64,000 bases of DNA. Origin: Leptothoe kymatousa TAU-MAC 1615. GTDB lineage: Bacteria; Cyanobacteriota; Cyanobacteriia; Phormidesmidales; Phormidesmidaceae. The notes under the pieces are model-generated. The model saw only the letters and a list, made by a program, of their open reading frames with translations. It searched no databases and was not told the DNA's origin. How positions within the stretch are numbered: position 1 is the stretch's first letter; the number at the start of each line of letters is the position of its first letter. Both the position numbers and the translations under genes were made by a program. Shown one piece after another: positions 37,205 through 47,937 of this stretch. The stretch covers positions 62,001-126,000 of the forward strand of contig NZ_JADOER010000009.1 of the NCBI RefSeq assembly GCF_018739865.1, read 5' to 3'.

Positions 37205-40200
37205 CTAAAGAGGACTAGGGGGATCCTCTAGGGGGATTCGAATTTGAAACTCGGTGCCCTGTCCTAGCTCAGACTGTACGTCTAAACTGCCGCCGTGGGT
37301 CTCGACGATGATTTGATGTGCGATCGCAAGTCCCAATCCAGTCCCCTTGCCGATTTCCTTGGTCGTAAACAAATGGTCGAAAATCCTGGATTGCACCTCA
37401 TCCGTCATCCCAGTACCATTGTCTGAAATTCGAATTTCCACATACTCAGCTAACTCAACAGTATTAATAGTGATTGTCTGAGGAGTCTTCTCCAAATCTT
37501 CAAAGGTCATGTGATTTGCCATTTCATCAAACATATCAATGGCATTGGCCAGAATATTCATAAATACCTGGTTCAGCTGTGCCGGGAAACAGTTGATTTC
37601 AGATAAATCATCACCATAGTGTTTAAGCACTTCAATGGCTGGACGGTGTTCATTCGCTTTAAGTCGATATTTGAGAATTAACAGGGTGCTATCGAGTCCT
37701 TCGTGAATATTGACGCTGACTTTTTGGGTTGTATCGGCCCGAGAAAATGTACGGAGACTGGTGCTGATATCTGTAATCCGATCAGCGGCAGTTTGCATTG
37801 AGTTTAATAGCTTAGGAAAGTCTTCCAGGAGAAAGTCTAAATCAACCTCTTCTGCACTAGCTTGTACTGCTTCATTGGGGGGCTGTTGCGATTGATAGGT
37901 ATCTAGATGATCAAACAGATCTTGAATATAGTCTTTTGCATTTTCAACGCTACCGTTAAGAAAGCCAATGGGATTGTTGACTTCATGGGCCACCCCTGCG
38001 ACTAAGTTGCCCAGCGTAGCCATTTTCTCCTGTTGGACAAGCTGTAGCTGGGACTGTTCTAATCGCTTAGCATAGTGTTGAGATTGTTGATAGAGGCGGG
38101 CATTCTCTAAAGAAATTGCGGCCTGGCTACAGAGAAAATTGAGTACTAAAATACGGTCTTTAGTAAATGCACCACTGGTGAGATGATTGTTGAGATATAA
38201 AATGCCAATTAGATGTCCTTGGTTGAGTAAGGGTAAACATAATATGCTTTTGGGTCGATGCTTTCTGAGGTAGTCATCAATGACCGGTAAGTCAGTCTTT
38301 AAGTCATTAATGACCAATGTTTTCTGGGTGTTTTTGACATATTGAATCAGGTTGACTGGTAAATTTGGATTATTGGCCAAGGGAACAGTCTGAAGTCTTG
38401 TTTGTTCAGAGCTAGCCGTTGCCTGTACCTGCCACTCTCCTTGTTCCGTCGGTAAAACCAGCGCACAGCTATTGCCCCCAGAGTTTTGGAGAATAATTTG
38501 GGTCAGTTGAGACAGCAGCTCGTCTAGTTGAATAGTGCCAGACAGTGCTTGGGAGGCTTTGAGGATGCTGGCAAAATCTAGAGCCTCATTCAGACTTGTG
38601 TTCTTGGAACTGTGGCGTGTGCCAGGATGAACGGAATCCTCTGGTGCAGCGATAGTCATCAGGGTGGTCAACATATCCCCTGCCGCCGCTGGTGGTTGCA
38701 GAATCGGTTCTAATAGTTCAGGATATCGGATTTCTAGGTCAGCGACTTTTACCTTGGCTCCCCAGCGTGCATAGCAATAGTAGGCTTCTTGCATATAGAC
38801 TGCAGCAACTTTTTCTTTTTTCCACCCTAGGTAGAGCTTAGCTGCAAGCTCATTAGCAACGGCTTCTTCTTGAATATAGTCTTCTGCTTTGGCTCCGGCA
38901 ATGGCCCTATCGTACCAATCTATGGCATCAGCATACTGATGCAGATAAGCGTACGTTCGGGCTTTAACTAACTCGTACTTATGCTGATAGTTAGCCGGAC
39001 TATGTTGTCCCCACAGTTTCAACTTTTCTTGATTTTCAGCAATTCGTTGCAACAGTAAATCTGTGTGTTCTCTGCTAGAGTCTCTATTAGAGTCTAGGCT
39101 AGTTAAATCAACACATTGTTCTAGTTGTACAAGGGAATCGTAAAAAAAGAATAATGGTTGCATTACCATAGCTGTAGCGCTAGGCGCATGCTGTCGGGCT
39201 ATATCAGCATATTCGCTTGCCAAGCTTAATTCTTCGAATAAATAAGCTAGAACCATTTTGTTGCTATACAAAACAAATAGGCCGATACCTTCACTTGCGG
39301 CTTGATATCGAGAGCTGACCTCAGATTCATCAAACGATGAATCTGTCAGTATCCAGGGCTGTGGATCCCCAATCGTTAATTTCGCCACCACCTGACTGTA
39401 AATGCGACTCCAGCCCAATTGCGACTCTTGATGAATGTTGGCAATTGCCTGACAGTAAGGCGGAATGAGCGATCGCAGGTCGTCTAAGTTCAGCCCCGCC
39501 AAAAATGATGTGGCACAAAGAAAAAACGCGCCGTAGGCAGCAAATTCTAAATCACCTGAGTCAAGCGTTTCCTGATAGGCCTGTTCAAGCGGATTTAGGA
39601 AATCTCTTAGGGCTTCTTTCCAGTGGGCGACTGTCATGTAGTGAACCACTTTAGCCCTGGCCTGTAAGCCCGATTTGGGAAACTGTTCGGTAATGGCCAG
39701 GGCTAACTCACCAAATTGGTACCCGGTTTCAATGTCATTTAAGACGGCGCATAACAGCAAGCCATAGTCTGCGTAAGTGTGGGCTGATTCCGGGGCGCTA
39801 CCATACGCCAAACAAATGTTCATGCGGGTACAAATTTCAATGGGAATCAGTTGGGGGGCAGCAAAAAATGCGGCTGAATGCACCGCTCCCAAAATTTCAA
39901 TCATGGCCAATTGGTCAGAGGTTTGATTGTGGGGGAGTTTGAGTAAATCCTTGATAGTCCTACCGGCAAGGGCCGTTTGAGTTTTAGCTAAGAGAGCTTC
40001 AACATCCGAGGGGGAGGGCTGCAGGGTAATGTTTGCTCCCAAGGCCTGTAGGATCTGAATTGCCGTTTCTACCGCTAGTAGGGGCTGACGGCTGGCCGTT
40101 TGGGCCTGAATTTTTGTTTTGTAAATGCCTACGGTCTCCAGGGGTGTGCGCACATGGTCTAACACTGTTTGGATACAGCTTTCCATGAGTTCAAATTCAG

Positions 40201-42703
40201 CACTCAGGTAGGCTGATTCTGCTGCTTTTTCATAGAGCGTCAATGCCAGGTTATAGTCCACACTCCAAATGTCATTGCCCAGTTTTTGGAGTAACTCCAG
40301 AGCAGCTCGGATACAGTCCAGTGCAGTGGAGTAGCCGGTCACTTCAAGCATTTTGTCCGCAGCTTGAAGGTTCAGCTGAATCAAGGCCCTAATGTCACGT
40401 TCAGTACTCAGTTGTTTGATTCCTACATTGAGATGAGATACGACTTCACAAATGACGGCATCTAAGTCTTCTGTGGGGGTATTGGCTAGCAACAATTGAC
40501 CAATGGTGACATGGGTCGTAATCCTCGCCTCATCAGACAACAGTAAATACGCCGCTTGCTGGATTCGATCATGGGCAAAGCGGTAGATTATAGTTGGTTG
40601 AGCTTTGTTATGTTGAATAGTTTTTGAGGTAATATCAGGTGCTATTTTGTTAAGGGTTCTATTTTCATAAAAGAACTTATAGTGCCCTGATTCTGGAATC
40701 AGAAACCCTTCCCGCAGAGCGATCCATAGTTGTTCGGCAACATCATGGGGCGATTTTTCACACACCATTGCCAGAGTCTCCAAATTGATCTGGTTACCCA
40801 TGCAAGCAGCCAACGTTAGTACCCCTTGCGTTTCGGATGGTAATGTCCTCAATCGCCCCATCATAAAAACAACCACATCATCTGTTGCAACTCGTTGTTC
40901 AACTTGAGCTAAGTTGTAGTTCCAAGACCCTGCATCGCTGTCAAAGTTAATACAGTTTTCCGCGTGTAATTCCTGCAAACACTGGGTTGTAAAAAACGGG
41001 TTGCCCTGGGTCTTTTTATAGATCAACTGGGCCAAGGGGTCAGTAAGGTTGATGGGACACCGCAGTGTATCGGCCACTAACTGAACAATATCCGGCTGGG
41101 CCAAGGGGGCAAGATCCAAGGTGCTGACGGGGATATGCTGACTAATATTCTCAACGGTCAGCATTAGTGGGTGAGCCGCGAATACCTCATTGTTCCGGTA
41201 GGCTCCCAACACAAGCAAATAGCCTGTTTGCGGATCGAACTCAGCCTCGACCATTAATTGGTTCAACAAGTTCAATGAGGCTAAATCAGCCCACTGAAGA
41301 TCATCTAAAAAGATGACCAGAGGGTGCTCTTTTGTGGTGAACACCTGCACGAATTTACCAAATACCAGTTTGAATCGATTGAGTGCAGCACTGGCAGACA
41401 GTTCTGATAGTGCAGATTGTTCCCCGATGATATTTTTTAGTTCGGGAATCACCTCCAGGATGACTTGCCCATTGTCTCCAACTGCATTCAGAATATCTGT
41501 CTTCCATTGGGTAAGGGCCGCATCAGATTCACCTAAAAGTTGACCCACCAAGGTGCGAAACGCTTGGACAAAGGCACTAAATGGAATGTTGCGATTGAAC
41601 TGGTCAAATTTACCTTTGATGAAGTAGCCCTTTTGTCGCGTAATCGGCTTGTGGACTTCATTAACGACGACTGTTTTACCGATGCCGGAAAAACCTGCCA
41701 CAAGCATGAGTTCTGAATTACCTTGGGCAACCCGCTCAAAGGCATCTAGCAAAGTTTGGACTTCCTGTTCACGGCCATAGAGTTTCTCCGGGATCATGAA
41801 GCGATCGCACTCATCCCGCTGGCCCAATTTAAATGCGGTAATTTTCCCGTGTGACCGCCATTGCCCCAGGCATTGCTGGAGATCGGATTTAAGTCCAAGG
41901 GAACTCTGATAGCGGTTTTCAGCATTTTTAGCCATCAGTTTGGCCACGATTGTCCCCACCATGGGGGGCACTTCCGGGGCGACTTGATCCACAGGTGCAG
42001 GCAACTTAACCATGTGGCAATGGATTAATTCCAACGGATCGGCGGTGGGAAAGGGGAGTTGACCGGTGAGCAGTTGGTACAGCGTCACCCCCAGGGAGTA
42101 AAAGTCCGTGCGGTAGTCAATAACACGATTCATGCGGCCAGTTTGCTCAGGGGCCATATAGGCCAAGGTCCCTTCCAAGCTCTTGGGATTTTGGATAGCC
42201 TGGGTTTCCTTGGGCAACAGCGAGGAAATACTAAAGTCAATTAGTTTGACTTGTTTAGATTCTGGATAAATTAGAATATTGGCGGGCTTAATATCCTTAT
42301 GAATTACTCGATGCTGATGAAGCTCGTGGAGAATATTCGCCAATTGGGTTGCGATACTGAGGATCTCAGAGAGTTTAAGGGTTTTTTGTTTAACAAACTG
42401 TCCTAGGTCAACGCCTCCCCTGTCTTCCATTACCAGGGCATAGCCATTACCGATGGATTCCAGACCGATGGGGCGGACAATGCCTGATAAGGGTAAATTT
42501 TTGGCAACCGTATATTGATTGCGGAACTGTACGAGTTCTGAAAATTTTGGATATTGCTGAGTCAGGACTTTAATCACCACGGGCTGTTGGGTGGCTGTTT
42601 CTACAGCTCGGTAGACTGTGGTTCGAGTCCCCTGGTAGATCATTTCTGTAACGGTGTAGTCAGTCAGTTGATGGGAAAGAAATGATTTAACAGCAGTGTT
42701 CAT
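37205..42703 (-). CDS. Ser/Thr kinase - AAA ATPase - GAF - histidine kinase fusion
   Basis: 1832 residues from the ATG at 42703. The open frame continues to 43288 but overlaps trmFO, so that extension is rejected. A protein kinase at about 15-275 has Lys45, the catalytic loop HKDIKPAN (D137) and DFS for DFG. An ATPase (about 300-600) has Walker A GFSGIGKT and VIFLDDLQWAD. An ~750-residue helical, TPR-like region follows, then a GAF domain (about 1380-1520), HisKA (AHEVNNP) and HATPase (NQVFMNILANAID, GKGTGLGLAIAHQ). Such trifunctional proteins are common in filamentous cyanobacteria; ligand and target are unknown. 139 bases from divergent trmFO. Confidence 0.92.
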   Translation of the reverse strand: MNTAVKSFLSHQLTDYTVTEMIYQGTRTTVYRAVETATQQPVVIKVLTQQYPKFSELVQFRNQYTVAKNLPLSGIVRPIGLESIGNGYALVMEDRGGVDLGQFVKQKTLKLSEILSIATQLANILHELHQHRVIHKDIKPANILIYPESKQVKLIDFSISSLLPKETQAIQNPKSLEGTLAYMAPEQTGRMNRVIDYRTDFYSLGVTLYQLLTGQLPFPTADPLELIHCHMVKLPAPVDQVAPEVPPMVGTIVAKLMAKNAENRYQSSLGLKSDLQQCLGQWRSHGKITAFKLGQRDECDRFMIPEKLYGREQEVQTLLDAFERVAQGNSELMLVAGFSGIGKTVVVNEVHKPITRQKGYFIKGKFDQFNRNIPFSAFVQAFRTLVGQLLGESDAALTQWKTDILNAVGDNGQVILEVIPELKNIIGEQSALSELSASAALNRFKLVFGKFVQVFTTKEHPLVIFLDDLQWADLASLNLLNQLMVEAEFDPQTGYLLVLGAYRNNEVFAAHPLMLTVENISQHIPVSTLDLAPLAQPDIVQLVADTLRCPINLTDPLAQLIYKKTQGNPFFTTQCLQELHAENCINFDSDAGSWNYNLAQVEQRVATDDVVVFMMGRLRTLPSETQGVLTLAACMGNQINLETLAMVCEKSPHDVAEQLWIALREGFLIPESGHYKFFYENRTLNKIAPDITSKTIQHNKAQPTIIYRFAHDRIQQAAYLLLSDEARITTHVTIGQLLLANTPTEDLDAVICEVVSHLNVGIKQLSTERDIRALIQLNLQAADKMLEVTGYSTALDCIRAALELLQKLGNDIWSVDYNLALTLYEKAAESAYLSAEFELMESCIQTVLDHVRTPLETVGIYKTKIQAQTASRQPLLAVETAIQILQALGANITLQPSPSDVEALLAKTQTALAGRTIKDLLKLPHNQTSDQLAMIEILGAVHSAAFFAAPQLIPIEICTRMNICLAYGSAPESAHTYADYGLLLCAVLNDIETGYQFGELALAITEQFPKSGLQARAKVVHYMTVAHWKEALRDFLNPLEQAYQETLDSGDLEFAAYGAFFLCATSFLAGLNLDDLRSLIPPYCQAIANIHQESQLGWSRIYSQVVAKLTIGDPQPWILTDSSFDESEVSSRYQAASEGIGLFVLYSNKMVLAYLFEELSLASEYADIARQHAPSATAMVMQPLFFFYDSLVQLEQCVDLTSLDSNRDSSREHTDLLLQRIAENQEKLKLWGQHSPANYQHKYELVKARTYAYLHQYADAIDWYDRAIAGAKAEDYIQEEAVANELAAKLYLGWKKEKVAAVYMQEAYYCYARWGAKVKVADLEIRYPELLEPILQPPAAAGDMLTTLMTIAAPEDSVHPGTRHSSKNTSLNEALDFASILKASQALSGTIQLDELLSQLTQIILQNSGGNSCALVLPTEQGEWQVQATASSEQTRLQTVPLANNPNLPVNLIQYVKNTQKTLVINDLKTDLPVIDDYLRKHRPKSILCLPLLNQGHLIGILYLNNHLTSGAFTKDRILVLNFLCSQAAISLENARLYQQSQHYAKRLEQSQLQLVQQEKMATLGNLVAGVAHEVNNPIGFLNGSVENAKDYIQDLFDHLDTYQSQQPPNEAVQASAEEVDLDFLLEDFPKLLNSMQTAADRITDISTSLRTFSRADTTQKVSVNIHEGLDSTLLILKYRLKANEHRPAIEVLKHYGDDLSEINCFPAQLNQVFMNILANAIDMFDEMANHMTFEDLEKTPQTITINTVELAEYVEIRISDNGTGMTDEVQSRIFDHLFTTKEIGKGTGLGLAIAHQIIVETHGGSLDVQSELGQGTEFQIRIPLEDPPSPL

Positions 42704-42842
42704 ATCCTGAAAAATTAAAACAATCGTGGTAGCTCTAGATTTCCCAACATCCGAGTTATCGTTCTTGCCCTTGAAGCTAACTAACTTTTTGGTCAACTCA
42801 AGCCGTGCAACTCTATAATTAATCGATCTCAACACTTTTACG

Positions 42843-44234
42843 ATGACAGTTCCTGCACGTAATCCCATCCACGTTATCGGCGGCGGCCTGGCTGGTACCG
42901 AAGCCACCTGGCAAATTGCCCAGGCGGGCATCCCGGTCATCCTCCACGAAATGCGACCGGTGAAGCGCAGCCCGGCCCACCATTCGGAGCATGTGGCGGA
43001 GCTAGTGTGCAGCAACTCCTTTGGGGCCAAGGCCACGGATCGGGCCTCCGGGCTGCTCCATGGGGAACTGCGGCAGCTGGGGTCATTGGTGATTGCTAAA
43101 GCCGACGAGAATGCGGTGCCAGCGGGGGGAGCCCTGGCGGTGGATCGGGCGGTGTTTAGCCGGGAGCTAACGGAAACCCTGGAGCAGCATCCGCTGATCG
43201 AGCTGCGTCGCGACGAAGTGCAGTCCATTCCCGACGACAGTACGGTGGTGCTGACCACGGGGCCCCTCACCAGCGATGCCCTAGCCACGGACCTGCGCCG
43301 GTTTACGGGCCAGGACTACATGAGCTTTTTTGATGCCGCTAGCCCCATTGTTGTCGGCGAATCGATCAATCGGGATGTGGCCTTTATGGCCTCCCGCTAT
43401 GACCGGGGGGAGGCGGCCTATTTGAACTGCCCCATGGACAAAGAGCAGTACCTGGCCTTTTGGACGGCGCTGTGTGAGGCGGAACAGGCGGAGCTGAAGG
43501 ACTTTGAACGGGAAACGGCGAAGTTTTTTGAGGGCTGTTTGCCCATTGAGGTGATGGCCCGCCGGGGGGAGGACACCATGCGCTATGGACCTCTGAAACC
43601 GGTGGGGTTGTTTGATACGGATCGCTATGGTGCGTTTGATGCGCCGGAAAATAAGGGTAAAAAACCCTATGCGGTGGTGCAGCTGCGCCAGGAGGATAAG
43701 GGTGGCCAGCTGTGGAATATGGTGGGCTTCCAGACGAACCTGCGCTGGGGCGAGCAAAAGCGGGTGTTCCAGATGATTCCGGGGCTGGAAAATGCGGAGT
43801 TTGTGCGCATGGGGGTGATGCACCGCAATACGTTTATTAATTCGCCGGAATTGTTGAGCAGCGCCCTGCAGTTCCACAGGCGGGAGAATTTGTTTGCGGC
43901 GGGGCAGCTGGTGGGCACCGAAGGGTATACTGCCGCCTGTGCCGGGGGCTGGTTGGCGGGCACCAATGCGGCCCGGTCGGTGTTGGGTCTGCCGCTGGTG
44001 TCGTTGCCGGTAACTACCATGGTGGGGGCGCTGTTTGGCTTTATTAGCTCGGCGGAACCGAAGCATTTTCAGCCGATGCCGCCTAATTTTGGTATTTTTC
44101 CGGCCCTGCCTGAACGGATTCGCAATAAGCGGGAGCGCTATGGTAAGTATCGCGATCGCAGTTTCTCAGACCTCCAAACCTGGGCCGAGGCCAACCAAAT
44201 CCAGTTAAAACAACTCGCCTTAGCCACCGCGTAG
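42843..44234 (+). CDS. trmFO: Folate-dependent tRNA m5U54 methyltransferase TrmFO
   Basis: 463 residues. An FAD-binding GxGxxG fold at the start ([19 protein letters not shown]), then [11 protein letters not shown], the DAASPIV block, [21 protein letters not shown] and [12 protein letters not shown]. It methylates U54 of tRNAs with methylene-THF and FADH2, in place of SAM-dependent TrmA. Normal length. It lies directly before the phosphatase-superfamily gene (22 bases). Confidence 0.97.
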   Translation: MTVPARNPIHVIGGGLAGTEATWQIAQAGIPVILHEMRPVKRSPAHHSEHVAELVCSNSFGAKATDRASGLLHGELRQLGSLVIAKADENAVPAGGALAVDRAVFSRELTETLEQHPLIELRRDEVQSIPDDSTVVLTTGPLTSDALATDLRRFTGQDYMSFFDAASPIVVGESINRDVAFMASRYDRGEAAYLNCPMDKEQYLAFWTALCEAEQAELKDFERETAKFFEGCLPIEVMARRGEDTMRYGPLKPVGLFDTDRYGAFDAPENKGKKPYAVVQLRQEDKGGQLWNMVGFQTNLRWGEQKRVFQMIPGLENAEFVRMGVMHRNTFINSPELLSSALQFHRRENLFAAGQLVGTEGYTAACAGGWLAGTNAARSVLGLPLVSLPVTTMVGALFGFISSAEPKHFQPMPPNFGIFPALPERIRNKRERYGKYRDRSFSDLQTWAEANQIQLKQLALATA

Positions 44235-44256
44235 CACCGCCCAATTCACCGAAATC

Positions 44257-45150
44257 ATGGATAACCACTTTATCCTGTTGTTTTTAGACGGCCTCGGTTT
44301 AGGTACCGCTGGGGCCCATAACCCGGTGGCCGATCCAGAGGCCATGCCACGGGTGCGATCGCTATGCGGCCAGCCCTGGCTAGAACAGATCCAGATCCAA
44401 CGGCCCAATTTTCTACTCAAACCCATTGACGCCACCCTGGGCGTTCCCGGTTTACCCCAAAGTGCCACTGGCCAAACCACCATCTACACCGGCCACAACG
44501 CCGCCAAATTTCGCGGCAAACACCAAACCGGGTTTGCCAATGGCTCCCTGCGGCGGCTAATCGAACCCCATGGGTTGTTCAAACAAGTCATGAAAAAAGG
44601 CGGCACCGCCACCCTGGCCAATCTTTATTCCCCCGCCTACTTCGAAGCCATTGCCCAGCGTCGGTGGCGCTACTCTGTGTGCACCCTGCTCAACATGACC
44701 GCCGGTCTACCCTTCCGGATGCAATATGAATACGAACAGGGCGAAGCCATCTTTTGGGATATTACGGGAGATATTGCGTGCGATCGCGGCATCGCCACCG
44801 CCCCCATCTCACCCGAAACAGCCGGCCAATGGTTAGCAAACCTGGGCGCCCACCACACCATTACCCTGTTTGAATGCTACCTCAGCGACTACGCAGGCCA
44901 CGCCCAAAACTACCAGCGCGCCATGGACGTACTACAACGCATTGACCGGTTTGTTACCGCTGTACTAGACGCCCTATCCCCCAGCACCACCCTAATCGTC
45001 GTCAGCGACCACGGCAACGTGGAAGACCTATCTCGCAAATGCCACACCCATAATGCGGTGCCCCTATGGGTAGTGGGTCCAGCAGCCCAAGCCTTTGACC
45101 ATGTGCAAGACCTCACACACATTACCCCGGCGATTCTGGCCCAGGTCTAA
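44257..45150 (+). CDS. Alkaline phosphatase/phosphoglycerate mutase-superfamily metalloenzyme
   Basis: 297 residues. The first metal site is FLDGLGLG, the nucleophile region SATGQTT lies at about 68-74, and a later metal site is VVSDHGN with nearby His residues (DYAGHAQN, HTHNAVPL). This is the pattern of the alkaline phosphatase superfamily, such as iPGM-like phosphoglycerate mutases or phosphopentomutases. I cannot say which substrate; cyanobacterial relatives are annotated only as metalloenzymes or phosphatases. It follows trmFO by 22 bases, so the two are likely cotranscribed. Confidence 0.82.
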   Translation: MDNHFILLFLDGLGLGTAGAHNPVADPEAMPRVRSLCGQPWLEQIQIQRPNFLLKPIDATLGVPGLPQSATGQTTIYTGHNAAKFRGKHQTGFANGSLRRLIEPHGLFKQVMKKGGTATLANLYSPAYFEAIAQRRWRYSVCTLLNMTAGLPFRMQYEYEQGEAIFWDITGDIACDRGIATAPISPETAGQWLANLGAHHTITLFECYLSDYAGHAQNYQRAMDVLQRIDRFVTAVLDALSPSTTLIVVSDHGNVEDLSRKCHTHNAVPLWVVGPAAQAFDHVQDLTHITPAILAQV

Positions 45151-45170
45151 AGGGCTGGCACGCCCTCCCC

Positions 45171-47645
45171 TTAACAAGCATACAAATGCTGGGGACGGTA
45201 TTTCTCAACAACCGTCAGCAAGTCCTCCGACTGCACCGGTTTAGACACATAATCTGTTGCCCCAAGAGAATTTCCCAATGGTTCATCCGCCTGCATCGTA
45301 TGCAAAATCAAAGGCGTTTTAGCAAGCACCGGGTTATCCCTAAGTGTTTTAATCATTTCCCAGCCATCTACCTTCGACGTCACCACATCCAAAAGAATAA
45401 TGTCAGGCATCAACTGTTCTGCCATTTGTAACCCCGCCTGGTGATTGTGGCTCAACACAACAAAGTATCCCTCACTGGCAAGGATTTTGCGCACCACATC
45501 ACAGGATTCCAAATCATCATCAATCACTAACACACAGCCTAAACAGTCATCCCCCGGCAACTCTGGCACCTTCACCGCCGCATCAAGGGACAGCGGCCGG
45601 TCCAACCCATGGGCGCTACTGCCAACCGGTTCCTCCACAGGGCTTTCCACAGGGTTCTCTACACCACCCCCCCCAGGCTCAACCATTTGAACAGTTTTAG
45701 GAATACGCAAAGTGAAGGTGGTACCCACCCCCATTTCACTTTGCACATCCACCGTTCCCCCCATCATCTCCACAAACTGTTTCGTGATGGTTAGCCCCAA
45801 CCCCGTACCGCCATACTTGCGCGTAGTAGACGAATCCGCCTGGGCAAACGCATTAAACACACGCTTTAGCTGGTCGGGCAGCATGCCAATGCCCGTATCC
45901 TGAATTTGAAACGTAATCCAAGGAATCTTACCGATGATACTGATATCAACACTTAAGGTAATGGTGCCATTATGGGTAAACTTGTTGGCATTGCTCAAGA
46001 GATTATACAAACTCTGCCGCACCTTCACCGCATCTGCCCGCATCTTACCAATGGTCTGGGAACATTGGATTTGCAAATTGTTGTTACTTTTAACAACAAC
46101 CGGTTGAATGGTAGACACCACATCCTTCACTAAGGGCATCACCTCAAAGGTCTCTAGATGCAGATCCATCTGTCCCGCTTCTACCTTAGAGAGATCTAAC
46201 ACACCATCAATCAAACCCAGCAAATGTTTGCCCGCATCCTGAATCTTTTTCAATTCAGGAATAAACTCCGTTTGCTCCATATCCTGAGCATCTTCCTCTA
46301 ATAGCTCACTGTAGCCAATAATGGCATTTAGGGGCGTGCGCAGCTCATGGCTCATATTAGCCAGAAAATCACTTTTCGCTTTGTTGGCCTGTTCTGCCTT
46401 GAGCCGTTCTGCTTCCGCTTTTTGACGCGCCTCATCCGCCTTTTTCAAGGCTTCGTCATTGGCCTCTAGGCTTAATGCCAGCTGAAACTCTGCCCGTTTC
46501 TGATCACTAATGTCCTGCCAGACAATGGACAGCCCCGTCGCCGTCGGAGTTAGACTCAGCTCCAACCAGCGCTCTTGGGCATACAATCGCGTCTCAAACG
46601 TCAGGGTCTCCTGTTGACTAACCGCCCGCTGATAATAATGTTTTTTCTCCTGCCCCAACTCCTTAGGAAACACAGACCACAACTGTTTTCCCATCAAATC
46701 TTCTGGCCGCTGATTCAAATCCTCCAGCGCAGACGCGTTAATACTCGTAATCATCCACTGATGATCCACGTCCACAGAGGCATCATCCATACTCTCAAAC
46801 AGAGTATCAGCGATTTTCTCAACGCGATAAAATTGTTTTTTCAGCTGCCAACCATAGGCCGCAGCTCCCAGCATGCCTAACCCCCAGGCGATCGCTGCCA
46901 GTTGAAACCATCGAGTACGAACCGTAGTTTGCTGATAGGTCAACTCATAGGTTGCCATCAACGACTGCAACTGCTCAGTCGTGGGCACAGCCAAAAGGGA
47001 TTGGGTCAACTGATCGACCTGGGGCTTCCTATCCAACACCACATTGGCCTGCTGCAGAATAGCACCAATGTCACCTTGCCCTGCCTGCTTCCCCGCCAGT
47101 GCCTGCACTTGACTAATGGTGGCACTCAGGTCAGCCGCCGCCGCATCGGCCGACAGGCCATAGACTAAGGCCTGATCAACCAAATGCGTAAGGGATTGCC
47201 CCAATGCACCGTCTGCATTGACCTGCCCTAGCAAAGCAGACATCTTCGCGAGAGACTCTTTTATCTGCCCATGCTCAACCTGAAATTGCTCGGATAGCAA
47301 TGCCTTTTCTTCCAGCAGTTGATTGCTAGTTTCTACAACCTGCCACAGCTGTTGAGTGGCCTGATCATTTTGAGTATTCAACAACGCAGGTAGCGCCTGC
47401 AGACTCTGGCGAGAGGCCTCCGTCTGCGTTAGAGCTTCGGCTAAGGATGCATGATCAGGGTCCAATGTCTGACGCACTTCTAATACAGCCTGGTTGACAC
47501 CAAGGTCATACTGCAGTTGCTTAGCTAGTGCATCTTTATATGTGACATGGTCTCCAGTGGGAATGGAGCGGCCTTTAAAAAGTAGTCCCCCCCAGATCAT
47601 TAGTGCACCGGCAGTCGCCGAAAGTATGATCAATTTTTGCTTCAT
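45171..47645 (-). CDS. Membrane hybrid histidine kinase with PAS and receiver
   Basis: 824 residues. Two membrane helices (about 6-24 and 247-268) flank a ~220-residue all-helical periplasmic sensor, possibly of the DAHL kind. A PAS domain (about 275-385) and a Glu/Ala-rich coiled coil (about 390-430) follow. HisKA has FLANMSHELRTPLNAIIGYSELL and HATPase has GTGLGLTITKQF. A C-terminal receiver (about 700-820) has IDDD, LLDVV and YVSKPV. It begins a phosphorelay to an unlinked partner. Convergent with the metalloenzyme gene, 20 bases apart. Confidence 0.93.
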   Translation of the reverse strand: MKQKLIILSATAGALMIWGGLLFKGRSIPTGDHVTYKDALAKQLQYDLGVNQAVLEVRQTLDPDHASLAEALTQTEASRQSLQALPALLNTQNDQATQQLWQVVETSNQLLEEKALLSEQFQVEHGQIKESLAKMSALLGQVNADGALGQSLTHLVDQALVYGLSADAAAADLSATISQVQALAGKQAGQGDIGAILQQANVVLDRKPQVDQLTQSLLAVPTTEQLQSLMATYELTYQQTTVRTRWFQLAAIAWGLGMLGAAAYGWQLKKQFYRVEKIADTLFESMDDASVDVDHQWMITSINASALEDLNQRPEDLMGKQLWSVFPKELGQEKKHYYQRAVSQQETLTFETRLYAQERWLELSLTPTATGLSIVWQDISDQKRAEFQLALSLEANDEALKKADEARQKAEAERLKAEQANKAKSDFLANMSHELRTPLNAIIGYSELLEEDAQDMEQTEFIPELKKIQDAGKHLLGLIDGVLDLSKVEAGQMDLHLETFEVMPLVKDVVSTIQPVVVKSNNNLQIQCSQTIGKMRADAVKVRQSLYNLLSNANKFTHNGTITLSVDISIIGKIPWITFQIQDTGIGMLPDQLKRVFNAFAQADSSTTRKYGGTGLGLTITKQFVEMMGGTVDVQSEMGVGTTFTLRIPKTVQMVEPGGGGVENPVESPVEEPVGSSAHGLDRPLSLDAAVKVPELPGDDCLGCVLVIDDDLESCDVVRKILASEGYFVVLSHNHQAGLQMAEQLMPDIILLDVVTSKVDGWEMIKTLRDNPVLAKTPLILHTMQADEPLGNSLGATDYVSKPVQSEDLLTVVEKYRPQHLYAC

Positions 47646-47937
47646 ACTTTATATCCTGCAAAATGGTCCGTTGTTGTACATAGGATTAATGGACCTGATA
47701 TCTACAGAATTGTTTCAAAATCAGATCAAATATTTATTTACCAAAAGGTCGATCGCCCTAGCGCCTAGAATATAAGATCCACAGGAGATCAGGAAACTTC
47801 TCAACAATTAAAACAAGCGCTTAAAAACATGAAGTCCCCATGGAATTTTCAACTTTCAAAAAAGATCTTTCCGGCTCACAAAGATGAGCTCCCATTACCC
47901 CAAAGAACAGCAACTGATAGAAATGAAATCCTCTTCC

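Noticed and set aside
42704-43288. N-terminal 195-codon extension of the giant kinase frame
   Set aside because: It overlaps trmFO on the other strand, is Arg/Ser-rich like a shadow frame, and the kinase fold starts at the ATG at 42703, which has a ribosome site.
43281-44066. 261-codon minus-strand frame opposite trmFO
   Set aside because: Arg/His/Gln-rich composition typical of an antisense shadow of a GC-rich gene; trmFO itself is certain.
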